Assembly: GCA_041399065.1 (NCBI GenBank)
Contig: JAWKTN010000006.1
Location: 434,001 to 498,000 of the forward strand
Source of the DNA: JAGQPD01 sp020426865
Lineage (GTDB): Bacteria; Planctomycetota; Planctomycetia; Pirellulales; Pirellulaceae
Direction of reading: 5' to 3'
Length of the DNA: 64,000 nucleotides
In this document: positions 52,682-60,591 of the stretch, piece after piece
Layout of the letters: each line of letters starts with the position of its first letter
Numbering within the stretch: position 1 is the first letter of the stretch
The notes under the pieces: generated by a model
What the model was told of the DNA's origin: nothing
Seen by the model: the letters and a program-made list of their open reading frames with translations, nothing else
Database searches by the model: none
Made by a program: the position numbers and the translations under genes

Positions 52682-53683
52682 ATGGATGCCTTGTCCGCAA
52701 TTGAAGTCCAACAGCTGACGCACCATTACGGTCGTCGACGTGCGTTGGACGACGTGACTTTCGCCGTCACGGCAGGTGAAATCTTTGCGTTTCTTGGTCC
52801 CAATGGTGGTGGTAAGACCACGCTGTTCCGTATCCTTTCGACATTGGTCGCGCCGCAGACTGGTCGAGTCGTCGTGCTCGGCAGCGACGTGACGAGTGAC
52901 ACGCTGCGAGTACGTCGAGCGTTGGGAGTGGTGTTTCAATCGCCGAGTCTCGACAAAAAATTGACGGTTCGCGAAAACCTCAATCACCAAGCGGCCCTTT
53001 ACGGCATTGACAAACGGGGGCGGCGGCAAAAACAGGATGACTTGCTCACGCGGTTGGGACTCACTGATCGTGCCAATGACATTGTGGAGACGCTGTCGGG
53101 CGGTTTGCAGCGGCGGGTCGAGTTGGCAAAGGGGATGTTACACGGCCCCAAGTTGTTGTTGATGGACGAACCCAGCACAGGTTTGGATCCCGGAGCGCGC
53201 AGCGACCTTTGGCGATATCTGCGCCGGTTGCGTGACGAGGAAAGTGTGACGATCGTAATGACAACGCACCTGTTGGAAGAGGCTGACCGAGCAGATCGGA
53301 TCGCGATTTTGCACGAAGGACGACTCGTTGCCCATGATACCCCAGCTAACTTACGTAGCAGCGTCGGCGGGGACTCCTTGACCGTCCAGGCCCACGATCC
53401 GGCGGCGTTGGCGAGTGCAATTGCCGATCGATTTGCTTGCGGCGCATCGGTCGTGGATGGAGTGATTCGCCTTGATTGTGCCGACGCCGCGTCGCTGGTT
53501 GGGCCGTTATGGGAGGCTTTTCCCGATCAGTTGATTGGTCTTCGGCTGGGACATCCCACGCTGGAGGACGTTTTCATTCAACGCACCGGCCATCGATTTT
53601 GGCGCGACGCTGGTGGCGTTGATCGTGACATTGGGAGGGCGTCCGCGCGGAAGAGCGGTACAAGGGAGCGCACCCGTGAGTAA
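52682..53683 (+). CDS. ABC transporter ATP-binding protein
   Basis: A 333-residue single-domain ATPase of the exporter (CcmA/NosF/drug export) type. Walker A GPNGGGKTT (39-47), the signature LSGGLQRRVELAKGM, Walker B LLLMDEPSTGLDP and H-loop MTTHLLEEADRADR are all intact. A C-terminal regulatory region of about 110 residues follows. It overlaps the permease gene by eight bases, so the two form one transporter. Its position between oxidase subunits and a copper chaperone suggests a role in oxidase maturation, but the substrate cannot be read from sequence. Confidence 0.9.
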   Translation: MDALSAIEVQQLTHHYGRRRALDDVTFAVTAGEIFAFLGPNGGGKTTLFRILSTLVAPQTGRVVVLGSDVTSDTLRVRRALGVVFQSPSLDKKLTVRENLNHQAALYGIDKRGRRQKQDDLLTRLGLTDRANDIVETLSGGLQRRVELAKGMLHGPKLLLMDEPSTGLDPGARSDLWRYLRRLRDEESVTIVMTTHLLEEADRADRIAILHEGRLVAHDTPANLRSSVGGDSLTVQAHDPAALASAIADRFACGASVVDGVIRLDCADAASLVGPLWEAFPDQLIGLRLGHPTLEDVFIQRTGHRFWRDAGGVDRDIGRASARKSGTRERTRE

Positions 53684-54527
53684 TCCAACAGGGTCATTCG
53701 TACTGACGCGTCCGTGGCATGCTGTTGGCACGCTGTGTTGGCGGGAGTGGGTCCGTTTCTTTCGCCAGCGGAACCGAGTGGTGGGCGCGATCGGCCAGCC
53801 GATTCTGTTTTGGCTGCTGTTCGGCGCGGGGATGCAGCGAGTCTTTGAAGTGGAAGGGCAGAGTTTCCAGGAGTATTACTTTCCGGGAACCATGATGCTG
53901 ATTCTGTTGTTTACGTCGATCTTCGCCACGATTTCGATTATCGAAGACCGGCGCGAAGGTTTCTTGCAGTCTGTTCTGGTTGCCCCGGTGCCGCGGTGGG
54001 CGATGGTGTTGGGGAAGATTTTGGGGGCGACCCTGATCGGCGTGGCGCAGGGACTCGTCTTCTTGCTGCTCGCCTTGACAATGGGGATTCGATTTACCCC
54101 GATCACAGGAATCTTGATTGCGTTCTGGCTGTTCTTGTCGGCGACGGGGCTGACCGCCCTGGGGTTCCTCTTGGCTTGGCGAATGGATTCCACGCAGGGG
54201 TTCCATGCCATTATGAATTTGCTGCTGATGCCTTTGTGGCTGCTGTCAGGTTCTTTCTTCCCCATTCCCACCTTGTCGGCCGGCGCGGGGGCGGCGCAGA
54301 CGGGTATGCACTGGGTGATGCGCTGTAATCCAGTGACTTATGCGGTAGCGGGACTGCGGCACTTGTTGTATCGTGATATGGAGAGCCCTCCGTTTAGCGG
54401 TCCAGACGGCGTGATCTGGACACCTGCCCCCAGCCAATGCATGCTGGTCGTCGTGGTCTTCGCCTTGGTGATGGTGGCGTGGGCGATCTGGCAAGCACGG
54501 CGACATACTGCGGGAGATTTGAAATGA
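53676..54527 (+). CDS. ABC-2 type permease
   Basis: A 283-residue six-helix membrane protein starting at GTG 53676, preceded by AAGGGAG; a longer open frame from 53535 overlaps the ATPase and is not likely. CWREWVRFFRQRNRV is the typical cytoplasmic start, EDRREGFLQSVLVAPVPRWA the conserved loop, and SGSFFPIPTL the ABC-2 motif. It overlaps the SCO gene by four bases (ATGA). Partner of the ATPase just upstream. Confidence 0.9.
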   Translation: MSNPTGSFVLTRPWHAVGTLCWREWVRFFRQRNRVVGAIGQPILFWLLFGAGMQRVFEVEGQSFQEYYFPGTMMLILLFTSIFATISIIEDRREGFLQSVLVAPVPRWAMVLGKILGATLIGVAQGLVFLLLALTMGIRFTPITGILIAFWLFLSATGLTALGFLLAWRMDSTQGFHAIMNLLLMPLWLLSGSFFPIPTLSAGAGAAQTGMHWVMRCNPVTYAVAGLRHLLYRDMESPPFSGPDGVIWTPAPSQCMLVVVVFALVMVAWAIWQARRHTAGDLK

Positions 54528-55675
54528 AAAGCAAAGCCGCAATGTTTTGGATGGCGATCCTGTTCGTGTTTACCGGAGCAATGACGATCCTTTACGCCGC
54601 CGGTTTGATTGGCCGCGAATCCAGTGCCGTTGGACACGCCCGTGATGAGTCGCTCGTGCAAGGTGATCCGCTGGCTGGGGAATGGGTCGACTTCGTGTTG
54701 ACCGATCAGACGGGAACCGAGTTTCGATCGGAGTCGATGAAAGGGCAAGTCTGGTTGGCCAGTTACTTTTTCGCGTCATGTCCGTCGGTGTGTGTGCAAC
54801 AGAATCAGCAGCTGGCGAAATTGCAGGACGAGTACGGAAGTGAAGGTCTTCAGTCCGTTTGCATCACTTGTGACCCGGCCCACGATACGCCCGAGGCATT
54901 GGCGGCGTACGCGTCGCGGTTCGGGGCGAAACCTGAGACGTGGCATTTTTTGACCGGTGATGTCAAGCAGATTAAGGACGTGGGCAGCCGCATGTTCCGC
55001 GTTTCGGTCGATGAGCAAATGCACTCCGATCGCCTGATGTTGGTCGGACGCGACGGCAAAGTTGTGGGGACGTATCGTTCGAGCGAACCCGAGCAGCTGG
55101 CTGCACTTCGTGTGGAACTGAAAAAGCAGCTGGACGACGACAGTGGCCACGTTGCCCAAGGTAGCTCGGCGGTGAATGGCGATGGAGCGGATCCGACGCA
55201 GTTGCCAGTTGCTTTCTTTACGCTGACCGACCAATTGGGACAAGATTTTGACACGAAGAAGCTGGAAGGCCAATATTGGTTGGCAAGTTTCTTTTTCACT
55301 CGGTGCCCGTCGATTTGTCGGGCGCTAAATCAAGAAGTGGCCAAAGTCCAGGCAGCGTATGCCGACCGTGGTCTTCAGATTGTCAGCATCACTTGTGATC
55401 CGGCCCATGATACGCCAAGCGTCTTGCTGAACTACGGTAAGCTGTTTAACGCCAGGCCTGAATCATGGCACTTTCTCACAGGGGCGTTCCCCGAAATCAA
55501 GCAGATCGCCAATGAGCACTTTGGCAAAATGCTGGAAGAAGAAGTGCACTCGGATCGGCTGTTCGTGATCGGCCCAGACGGACATATCGTTGAATCGTTC
55601 CGGTCGACGCAGGCTGACCAAGTTCAAGCGTTGCACGCCAAGTTGGCCGAGCTCTTGACGCCAGCAGGCCAGTGA
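54524..55675 (+). CDS. Tandem-domain SCO1/SenC copper chaperone
   Basis: A 383-residue membrane-anchored protein (helix about 7-27) with two complete SCO domains in one chain. Domain 1 has the copper site C86-P-S-V-C90 with H167 (MHSDRLMLVG); domain 2 has C261-P-S-I-C265 with H342 (VHSDRLFVIG). The 175-residue period and the conserved ITCDPAHDTPE/ITCDPAHDTPS blocks show a duplication. SCO proteins deliver copper to CuA, here presumably CoxB. Both sites retain Cys, Cys and His, so both could be active. The ATG overlaps the permease stop. Confidence 0.92.
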   Translation: MKSKAAMFWMAILFVFTGAMTILYAAGLIGRESSAVGHARDESLVQGDPLAGEWVDFVLTDQTGTEFRSESMKGQVWLASYFFASCPSVCVQQNQQLAKLQDEYGSEGLQSVCITCDPAHDTPEALAAYASRFGAKPETWHFLTGDVKQIKDVGSRMFRVSVDEQMHSDRLMLVGRDGKVVGTYRSSEPEQLAALRVELKKQLDDDSGHVAQGSSAVNGDGADPTQLPVAFFTLTDQLGQDFDTKKLEGQYWLASFFFTRCPSICRALNQEVAKVQAAYADRGLQIVSITCDPAHDTPSVLLNYGKLFNARPESWHFLTGAFPEIKQIANEHFGKMLEEEVHSDRLFVIGPDGHIVESFRSTQADQVQALHAKLAELLTPAGQ

Positions 55676-55703
55676 CAAAGTGGAGAGGATGAAGTAACCG
55701 CCC

Positions 55704-56153
55704 ATGGTGGCAATTCTTCCGCATCTCAATGCAGCATTGAATCTGCTCGCGACGCTGCTGTTGGTCGTGGGTGGGCTACTGATAAAGCGGGGCAGGGTGG
55801 TTGCCCACCGCAATGTCATGCTCCTGTGTTTTGGAGTATCGTGCCTGTTCCTGGTCAGTTATCTCACCTACCATCATTTTGTGGGCCACGTCAGTTTTCC
55901 CAAGGATGCGCCCACGGCCGTCCGATACTTTTACTTGACCGTGCTCCTTACGCACGTCGTTCTGGCCGCCTTGGTCCCCATATTGGCGATCGTAACCATT
56001 ATTTTGGGACTACGTGACGTGCGAGTTAAGCATCGGGCTTGGGCCCGGTGGACGTTTCCCGTTTGGTTGTATGTTTCGATTACCGGTGTCATTGTCTACG
56101 TGATGTTATATCATCTCTACGCAGCGGAAGGGGTAGCTGCTACAATACGGTGA
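55704..56153 (+). CDS. DUF420 membrane protein (CtaM-like oxidase assembly factor)
   Basis: 149 residues, four hydrophobic helices and histidines on helix ends (LTYHHFVGHVSFP, LLTHVVLAALVPILA, KHRAWARWTFPVWLYVSITG). This is the DUF420 pattern; members such as CtaM are needed for aa3-type oxidase function in Firmicutes. Its place after the SCO gene fits. It overlaps the next gene (TGATG). Confidence 0.85.
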   Translation: MVAILPHLNAALNLLATLLLVVGGLLIKRGRVVAHRNVMLLCFGVSCLFLVSYLTYHHFVGHVSFPKDAPTAVRYFYLTVLLTHVVLAALVPILAIVTIILGLRDVRVKHRAWARWTFPVWLYVSITGVIVYVMLYHLYAAEGVAATIR

Positions 56154-56479
56154 TGAATATGCAACGAAAACGAGTGCGACGAAGCGGATTGCCTGGCTTA
56201 CTGCAATGCTACGTCATCTCCACCGTCTGCGCATGGACAGCGTTGTGGGTCCAGGTCGCCCAGGCCTGCCCGACCTGCAAGAATGGATTGGCCGATTCTG
56301 GCAATGGTGGTGACCTGGTGTCAGGTTACTTTTGGAGCATCGTCTTCATGATGTCGATGCCGTTTCTAATTTTGGGCGGGCTGGGAACCTATCTCTATCT
56401 GGAGGTCCGCCGTGCAAGGGCTCGGATGCAAGATGAATCGGTTCGTGCGCGCGCCGACGCTGTGGTATCGACCACCTAG
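56153..56479 (+). CDS. Small membrane protein with CxxC motif, unknown function
   Basis: 108 residues from the ATG at 56153, which overlaps the DUF420 stop; ATG 56159 is an alternative. A signal-like hydrophobic segment (VISTVCAWTALWVQVAQ) is followed by ACPTCKNGLADSGNGG, then one transmembrane helix (YFWSIVFMMSMPFLILGGLGTYLYL) and a basic tail. The CPTC pair could bind a metal or act in thiol exchange. As the last gene of the respiratory run it may be an oxidase-associated factor. I do not recognise a named family. Confidence 0.6.
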   Translation: MNMQRKRVRRSGLPGLLQCYVISTVCAWTALWVQVAQACPTCKNGLADSGNGGDLVSGYFWSIVFMMSMPFLILGGLGTYLYLEVRRARARMQDESVRARADAVVSTT

Positions 56480-56489
56480 CGCGCAACGC

Positions 56490-56851
56490 TCACGGTGCGT
56501 CCCTTGTAGGTCCAATGGCATAGATGGCACTGCCAACCGTGTTATTCATGGACCGTCCGGTGACAAACAGCCGGGTACCGTCGGTGGATGGACAAGTAAA
56601 GAGTTCGGACGACACGGACGGACGGTGTTTCCATTTCAATTGTCCGTCAGACAATTGAAGTGCGAACAGAGTTCCGTTGCCGGTGGGGCGTCAAAGGATA
56701 GGCTCGGGATGTAGCCAGATTTAATCGCCGGCTTATCTGTGGTTGTCTCCTGCGCGTACGCAGCCGTGACGACCATCGTGGATAGCTCTGCGGGTAGCAC
56801 CAGGAACCAACAAACACCCATTAATAGCCCATGTAACGCTGGCCGTTTCAT
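56490..56851 (-). pseudogene. Remnant of an exported quinoprotein-like (PQQ beta-propeller) gene
   Basis: The minus strand starts with a good signal peptide (MKRPALHGLLMGVCWFLVLP...YAQ, ATG at 56851), and that frame ends after about 72 residues. In a different frame it continues with GNGTLFALQLSDGQLKWKHR and TDGTRLFVTGRSMNNTVGS, ending at a stop at 56490. The second part reads like the last blades of a PQQ-type beta-propeller (GxLxALxxxxGxxxW). Signal and end are present but the middle is absent and the frame is broken, so this is probably a deletion-derived relic. A functional small protein cannot be excluded. Confidence 0.5.
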
Positions 56852-56946
56852 TCGAACTCCCTGACTTATCAAGACTTCAGACCCCAGCTTAACGAACAGA
56901 AATGCCAGATTCTCGTCACAATGGGGCACAGCGGAAGGTTCTCCAT

Positions 56947-58149
56947 TCACTCGGCGTAGCCAAATCGTTCCATGTAGGGGCGGCATTCACTTGCGATCCG
57001 CGCGGTCAATGCGCCGGAAGGTTGATGACGATTTGGACGATACTCTCTGTTCTTCTGGCAGTACGTCTCAATCCGTTCTCGGACGTTGGCGAAATCGCCT
57101 AGCTGCAAGTCGTTGTAGAGCGTTTGCATGGTGCCCATCGGATCGGCGACTAAATCTTCGTATCGAATCTCCGCGTAGTGTTCCGAGGGTATGAGTTCCT
57201 TCTGGCGATCGTAGTCGCGGTACATCCGCTGAAAACACGCAAACACATAGTCATCCAACTGGCTTTCGTCGACTCGCTGCAAGGAATGGGCGCTGTTGAG
57301 TGCCGTCCATAATCGGATCGTCGACGGAATAATCAAACACGGATCGCGAGCGATGTGGATGAATCGAGCGTCTGGGAATAGTTCCAACAGTCGTGCAATG
57401 CGCGCCGTGTGCGTCGGGGACTTTAGCACCACCGGCTTTGGCGTTAACGCCGTGATGTCCCGAACAAATTCGTAAAGCGCCTCCTTCCATTGCACTAGCT
57501 CATGTGGTGTCACGTCCGTCAGGTCCAGGTATCGGAGATAGTCTTGATGGAGATCCTGGGACAACGGGAAACCAACTCGGCGATACGGCGACGCCACGCC
57601 CAAAGCTAGCAATGCGAACTCATCTTCTTGTGGAGCCTGCCAGGTTACGTGCACGTTGTCCATCGGACGACGTTCGGGCAAGATGAACCAGAACAATCGT
57701 GTTACCCACCGCTGTGTCAACAGAAAATGTTTAGGTGCAAAGCATTGGTACGTCGTCGGATAGGTGACCGATGCGTCCAGCGTCAGGAGTTCGTGTAACA
57801 GCGTCGTGCCGCTTCGCCAATGACCTAGGACAAACACGGGAGGATAGGGCACGGTTGTTTCCGCAAGCGTACGACGGAACCAAAGTTGCTGAAGGCGATT
57901 CATCACGGAATTGAACGTCGCAATGGGCAGGACGAGGAAGGCCATCACCCACCGATGGGGGGCGATTCGCCCTTGGTTTTCCGATAGGAAACGAAGGTAC
58001 GTGCGGACCGACATGCTGTGCCAGAACCGCATAGCCCAAAACGGCCATTTGTTGAAGGGTTGCTTTTCTGGTGGAGCAGTGCCGCCTTTTACTGGTTGCG
58101 GGTGTCGGGATGTTGAGCGTGCGGACGATTCCATCGCTGATTTGGGCAT
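56947..58149 (-). CDS. Sulfotransferase family protein
   Basis: About 400 residues. The PAPS 5'-phosphosulfate loop FVLGHWRSGTTLLHELL and the 3'-phosphate region ARFIHIARDPCLIIPSTIRL are clear, and YAEIRYEDLVADPMGTM is the typical third block. The N-terminus holds a hydrophobic stretch (WVMAFLVLPIATFNSVM) that may lie against the membrane. The acceptor is unknown; polysaccharide or lipid sulfation is plausible since planctomycetes encode many such enzymes. The start is uncertain (ATG 58149, 58137 or 58218) with no clear ribosome-binding site. Confidence 0.85.
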   Translation of the reverse strand: MPKSAMESSARSTSRHPQPVKGGTAPPEKQPFNKWPFWAMRFWHSMSVRTYLRFLSENQGRIAPHRWVMAFLVLPIATFNSVMNRLQQLWFRRTLAETTVPYPPVFVLGHWRSGTTLLHELLTLDASVTYPTTYQCFAPKHFLLTQRWVTRLFWFILPERRPMDNVHVTWQAPQEDEFALLALGVASPYRRVGFPLSQDLHQDYLRYLDLTDVTPHELVQWKEALYEFVRDITALTPKPVVLKSPTHTARIARLLELFPDARFIHIARDPCLIIPSTIRLWTALNSAHSLQRVDESQLDDYVFACFQRMYRDYDRQKELIPSEHYAEIRYEDLVADPMGTMQTLYNDLQLGDFANVRERIETYCQKNREYRPNRHQPSGALTARIASECRPYMERFGYAE

Positions 58150-58476
58150 TGATTTCGACAACGGTTCGAACCCTCCCTTCCCCGCTTGATCCGCGCGACA
58201 GCATTGCAGGCACTTCATTTATTGTCGATGATTCGCCGGCTACGTCTAGACCGAGTGGGATAGGTACCATGGGAATCGGTACCATGGGAATCGGTACCAT
58301 GGGAATCGGTACCATGGGAATCGGTACCATGGGAACCCTCGAAGCCGATCTGGACAGTCTCTTAGCATTTCGGTACGATCCCGCCGCTTTTCTGGTTGAC
58401 ACCCGCGCCGCGTGCGGTGATTGGGTGTAGTCCACGGAATTGGAATGGAATCCCGTTACGTTGGGTCAGGTCACGA
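58150..58476. other. Divergent intergenic region upstream of flhA
   Basis: Between the sulfotransferase (minus) and flhA (plus). Both strands have open frames across it because of the 15-bp repeat, but their predicted peptides are repeat-derived. I saw no sigma-54 or sigma-28 consensus that fits here. Confidence 0.45.
58263..58337. repeat. 15-bp minisatellite, five units of GGTACCATGGGAATC
   Basis: Five head-to-tail units starting at 58263, 58278, 58293, 58308 and 58323. The first four are identical and the last differs at one base (AACC for AATC). Each holds the palindromes GGTACC and CCATGG. It lies 140 bases before flhA. The period is a multiple of three, so frames through it stay open. 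Confidence 0.95.
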
Positions 58477-60558
58477 ATGACGCGCATGACAACTGCCTCT
58501 GGGTTGGTGCTTCCGGTGGGAATGCTGTTGGCATTGCTAGTGGTATTTGTGCCGTTGCCACCCGTGGTAATTGACTTGCTTTTGGTCGCGAACATCACGG
58601 TCTCGGTGTTGATACTGTTGGCGACCATTTTTGTTCGCACTCCATTGGAGTTTAACGTTTTCCCCACGGTGATCTTGGCAACGACATTGGGGCGGTTGGT
58701 GCTGAATGTGGCGACGACGAGGCAAATCCTGTCGAGTGCACCGCAGTTGGGATTAGATGCCGCGGGCGGTTTAATTCGCGGGTTCGGTGAATTCGTAACG
58801 GGTAATCAAATGGTGGTGGGGATTGTTATCTTTTCGATCCTGCTGCTCATACAGTACGTCGTGATCACGCAAGGAGCCGGGCGCATCAGCGAAGTGGCGG
58901 CCCGATTTGCGTTGGACGGCATGCCAGGTCGGCAGATGTCGATCGATGCGGACCTTAACGCCGGGGTGATTGACCAGCACGAAGCGTTACGTCGTCGCGA
59001 CGAGCTGACCCAACAGGCCGATTTCTATGGCGCTATGGACGGTGCCAGCAAATTCGTCAAGGGTGACGCGATTGCGGGGTTGGCGATTACGATGGTCAAC
59101 ATCGTCGGGGGACTGTACCTGGGAATTGTGGTCAATCACATGACGGTTGTCGAGTCAACATTGGTGTTTACCAAGTTGACGATTGGTGATGGACTTGCCA
59201 GTCAGATACCGGCGTTTTTGATCGCGTTGGCAGCGGCAATGTTGATGACACGTTCGACGCGTAGGACCGAGTTACCGGTCGAGTTCGTAAGACAGTTGGT
59301 TGCTCATCCTGCCGGTCTGATATTCGCGGCGTTCTTTTTGGGTTTGCTATCGTTAACGAAACTACCGACGGTCCCGTTGATGGCGTTAGGGGCAGGATGC
59401 CTTGGGATCGCGTACGTTTTGCATTGGCCCGGGCGTGCAGTGGACGAGGACGAGGACGAGGAAGAGTCGAGTGGTGCCGCACCCTTGGAACGGACCGACG
59501 GTAAGCGAATCGAGGACTACTTATCGGTCGAGCCGCTGGAAGTTGAGATTGGCGTCGGGCTGATAGACTTGGCCGACCCGCAAAGAGGGGGCGACTTGAT
59601 GCAGCGTGTCACTTCGTTACGGCGTCGCGTGGCGAGCGAGCGAGGGATCGTACTGCCGAAGGTCCGCATTCGCGATAATCTGCGATTGCCCGAGGTAGGG
59701 TATCGGATCCTGATTCATGGCAATCCGATCGGTCGTGGCGTCTTGGAGACAGACCGGTGGCTAGCGATTGCCAAAAACGCGACAGCAGAATCGCTGGATG
59801 GCGAAGAGACACGAGATCCTGCTTCGGGCGAGCGAGCTTACTGGATCACCAATAGTCAACGTGAGTATGCCGAGAGTCATGAATACCGTGTGGAATCACC
59901 CTCGGCGGTGTTGATCGAGCATTTGCATCGGATCGCCAATCAGCATGCGGACGAGTTACTCAGCCGCGAGACGACTCGTCAGTTGATCGACGAAGTACGA
60001 CAGGCCTCGCCCACGGTGGTCGAGGAAGTCATCTCCGATACGTTGAAGTTAGGGGACGTTCAGCGAGTGTTGCAGCGGCTGCTGCGGGAAGGTGTGCCGA
60101 TTCGGCCGCTGGTGGGAATACTCGAGGCGTTGGCAGACGTTTCGCGTCACACACACGACTTGGACGAAATGGTGGAACACACGCGCGCCTGTCTCGCTCG
60201 CACGATTACTCAGCAGTATCGTGACAGCCAAGGCCGAGTTTACGCAGCCTCGCTGGACAGTCAGCTTGAACAGCAGTGGGTAGATCTTGGTCGCGCCGGC
60301 AGCGACGCGACGAGTGTCCCTTTGGATCAGGAGCAGCTGCACGTGCTGGTAGGCGAGCTAGGCCAACTCATGGCAACGCTCCGGATCGCCGGCCGGCCAG
60401 AGGTGTTGCTGGTGCATCCAGCGATTCGGAGACGAGTACGCGATGTTGTTACGCCTCACTTACCGAACCTCCGAGTCGTTAGCCATAGCGAGCTGACGAG
60501 TGACACGACTGTTCGCAGTGTTGGTGTGGCACGGGCGAAGTTGAGGTCGAGGAGTTAG
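58477..60558 (+). CDS. flhA: Flagellar biosynthesis protein FlhA
   Basis: The export-gate membrane component of the flagellar type III apparatus. The first 330 residues hold eight helices and the FHIPEP-family signature block RTPLEFNVFPTVILATTLGRLVLNV; MSIDADLNAGVI and EAARRRDELTQQADFYGAMDG-like sequence (here EALRRRDELTQQADFYGAMD) form the conserved cytoplasmic loop. The C-terminal domain has VIDEVRQASPTVVEEV and the RVLQRLLREGVPIRPL region. ATG 58477 gives 693 residues, the family norm; ATG 58486 is possible. First of four flagellar genes. Confidence 0.96.
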   Translation: MTRMTTASGLVLPVGMLLALLVVFVPLPPVVIDLLLVANITVSVLILLATIFVRTPLEFNVFPTVILATTLGRLVLNVATTRQILSSAPQLGLDAAGGLIRGFGEFVTGNQMVVGIVIFSILLLIQYVVITQGAGRISEVAARFALDGMPGRQMSIDADLNAGVIDQHEALRRRDELTQQADFYGAMDGASKFVKGDAIAGLAITMVNIVGGLYLGIVVNHMTVVESTLVFTKLTIGDGLASQIPAFLIALAAAMLMTRSTRRTELPVEFVRQLVAHPAGLIFAAFFLGLLSLTKLPTVPLMALGAGCLGIAYVLHWPGRAVDEDEDEEESSGAAPLERTDGKRIEDYLSVEPLEVEIGVGLIDLADPQRGGDLMQRVTSLRRRVASERGIVLPKVRIRDNLRLPEVGYRILIHGNPIGRGVLETDRWLAIAKNATAESLDGEETRDPASGERAYWITNSQREYAESHEYRVESPSAVLIEHLHRIANQHADELLSRETTRQLIDEVRQASPTVVEEVISDTLKLGDVQRVLQRLLREGVPIRPLVGILEALADVSRHTHDLDEMVEHTRACLARTITQQYRDSQGRVYAASLDSQLEQQWVDLGRAGSDATSVPLDQEQLHVLVGELGQLMATLRIAGRPEVLLVHPAIRRRVRDVVTPHLPNLRVVSHSELTSDTTVRSVGVARAKLRSRS

Positions 60559-60591
60559 ATTTTCAAGCTAGAGAGAGTTTAACGAAAAAAC

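Noticed and set aside
58160..58185. tRNA-like GGTTCGAACC
   Set aside because: It is a simple palindrome; no acceptor stem, D-arm or anticodon arm can be built around it.
58071..58430. Open frame encoding repeated MGIGT
   Set aside because: It is a by-product of the 15-bp minisatellite; there is no protein-like sequence on either side.
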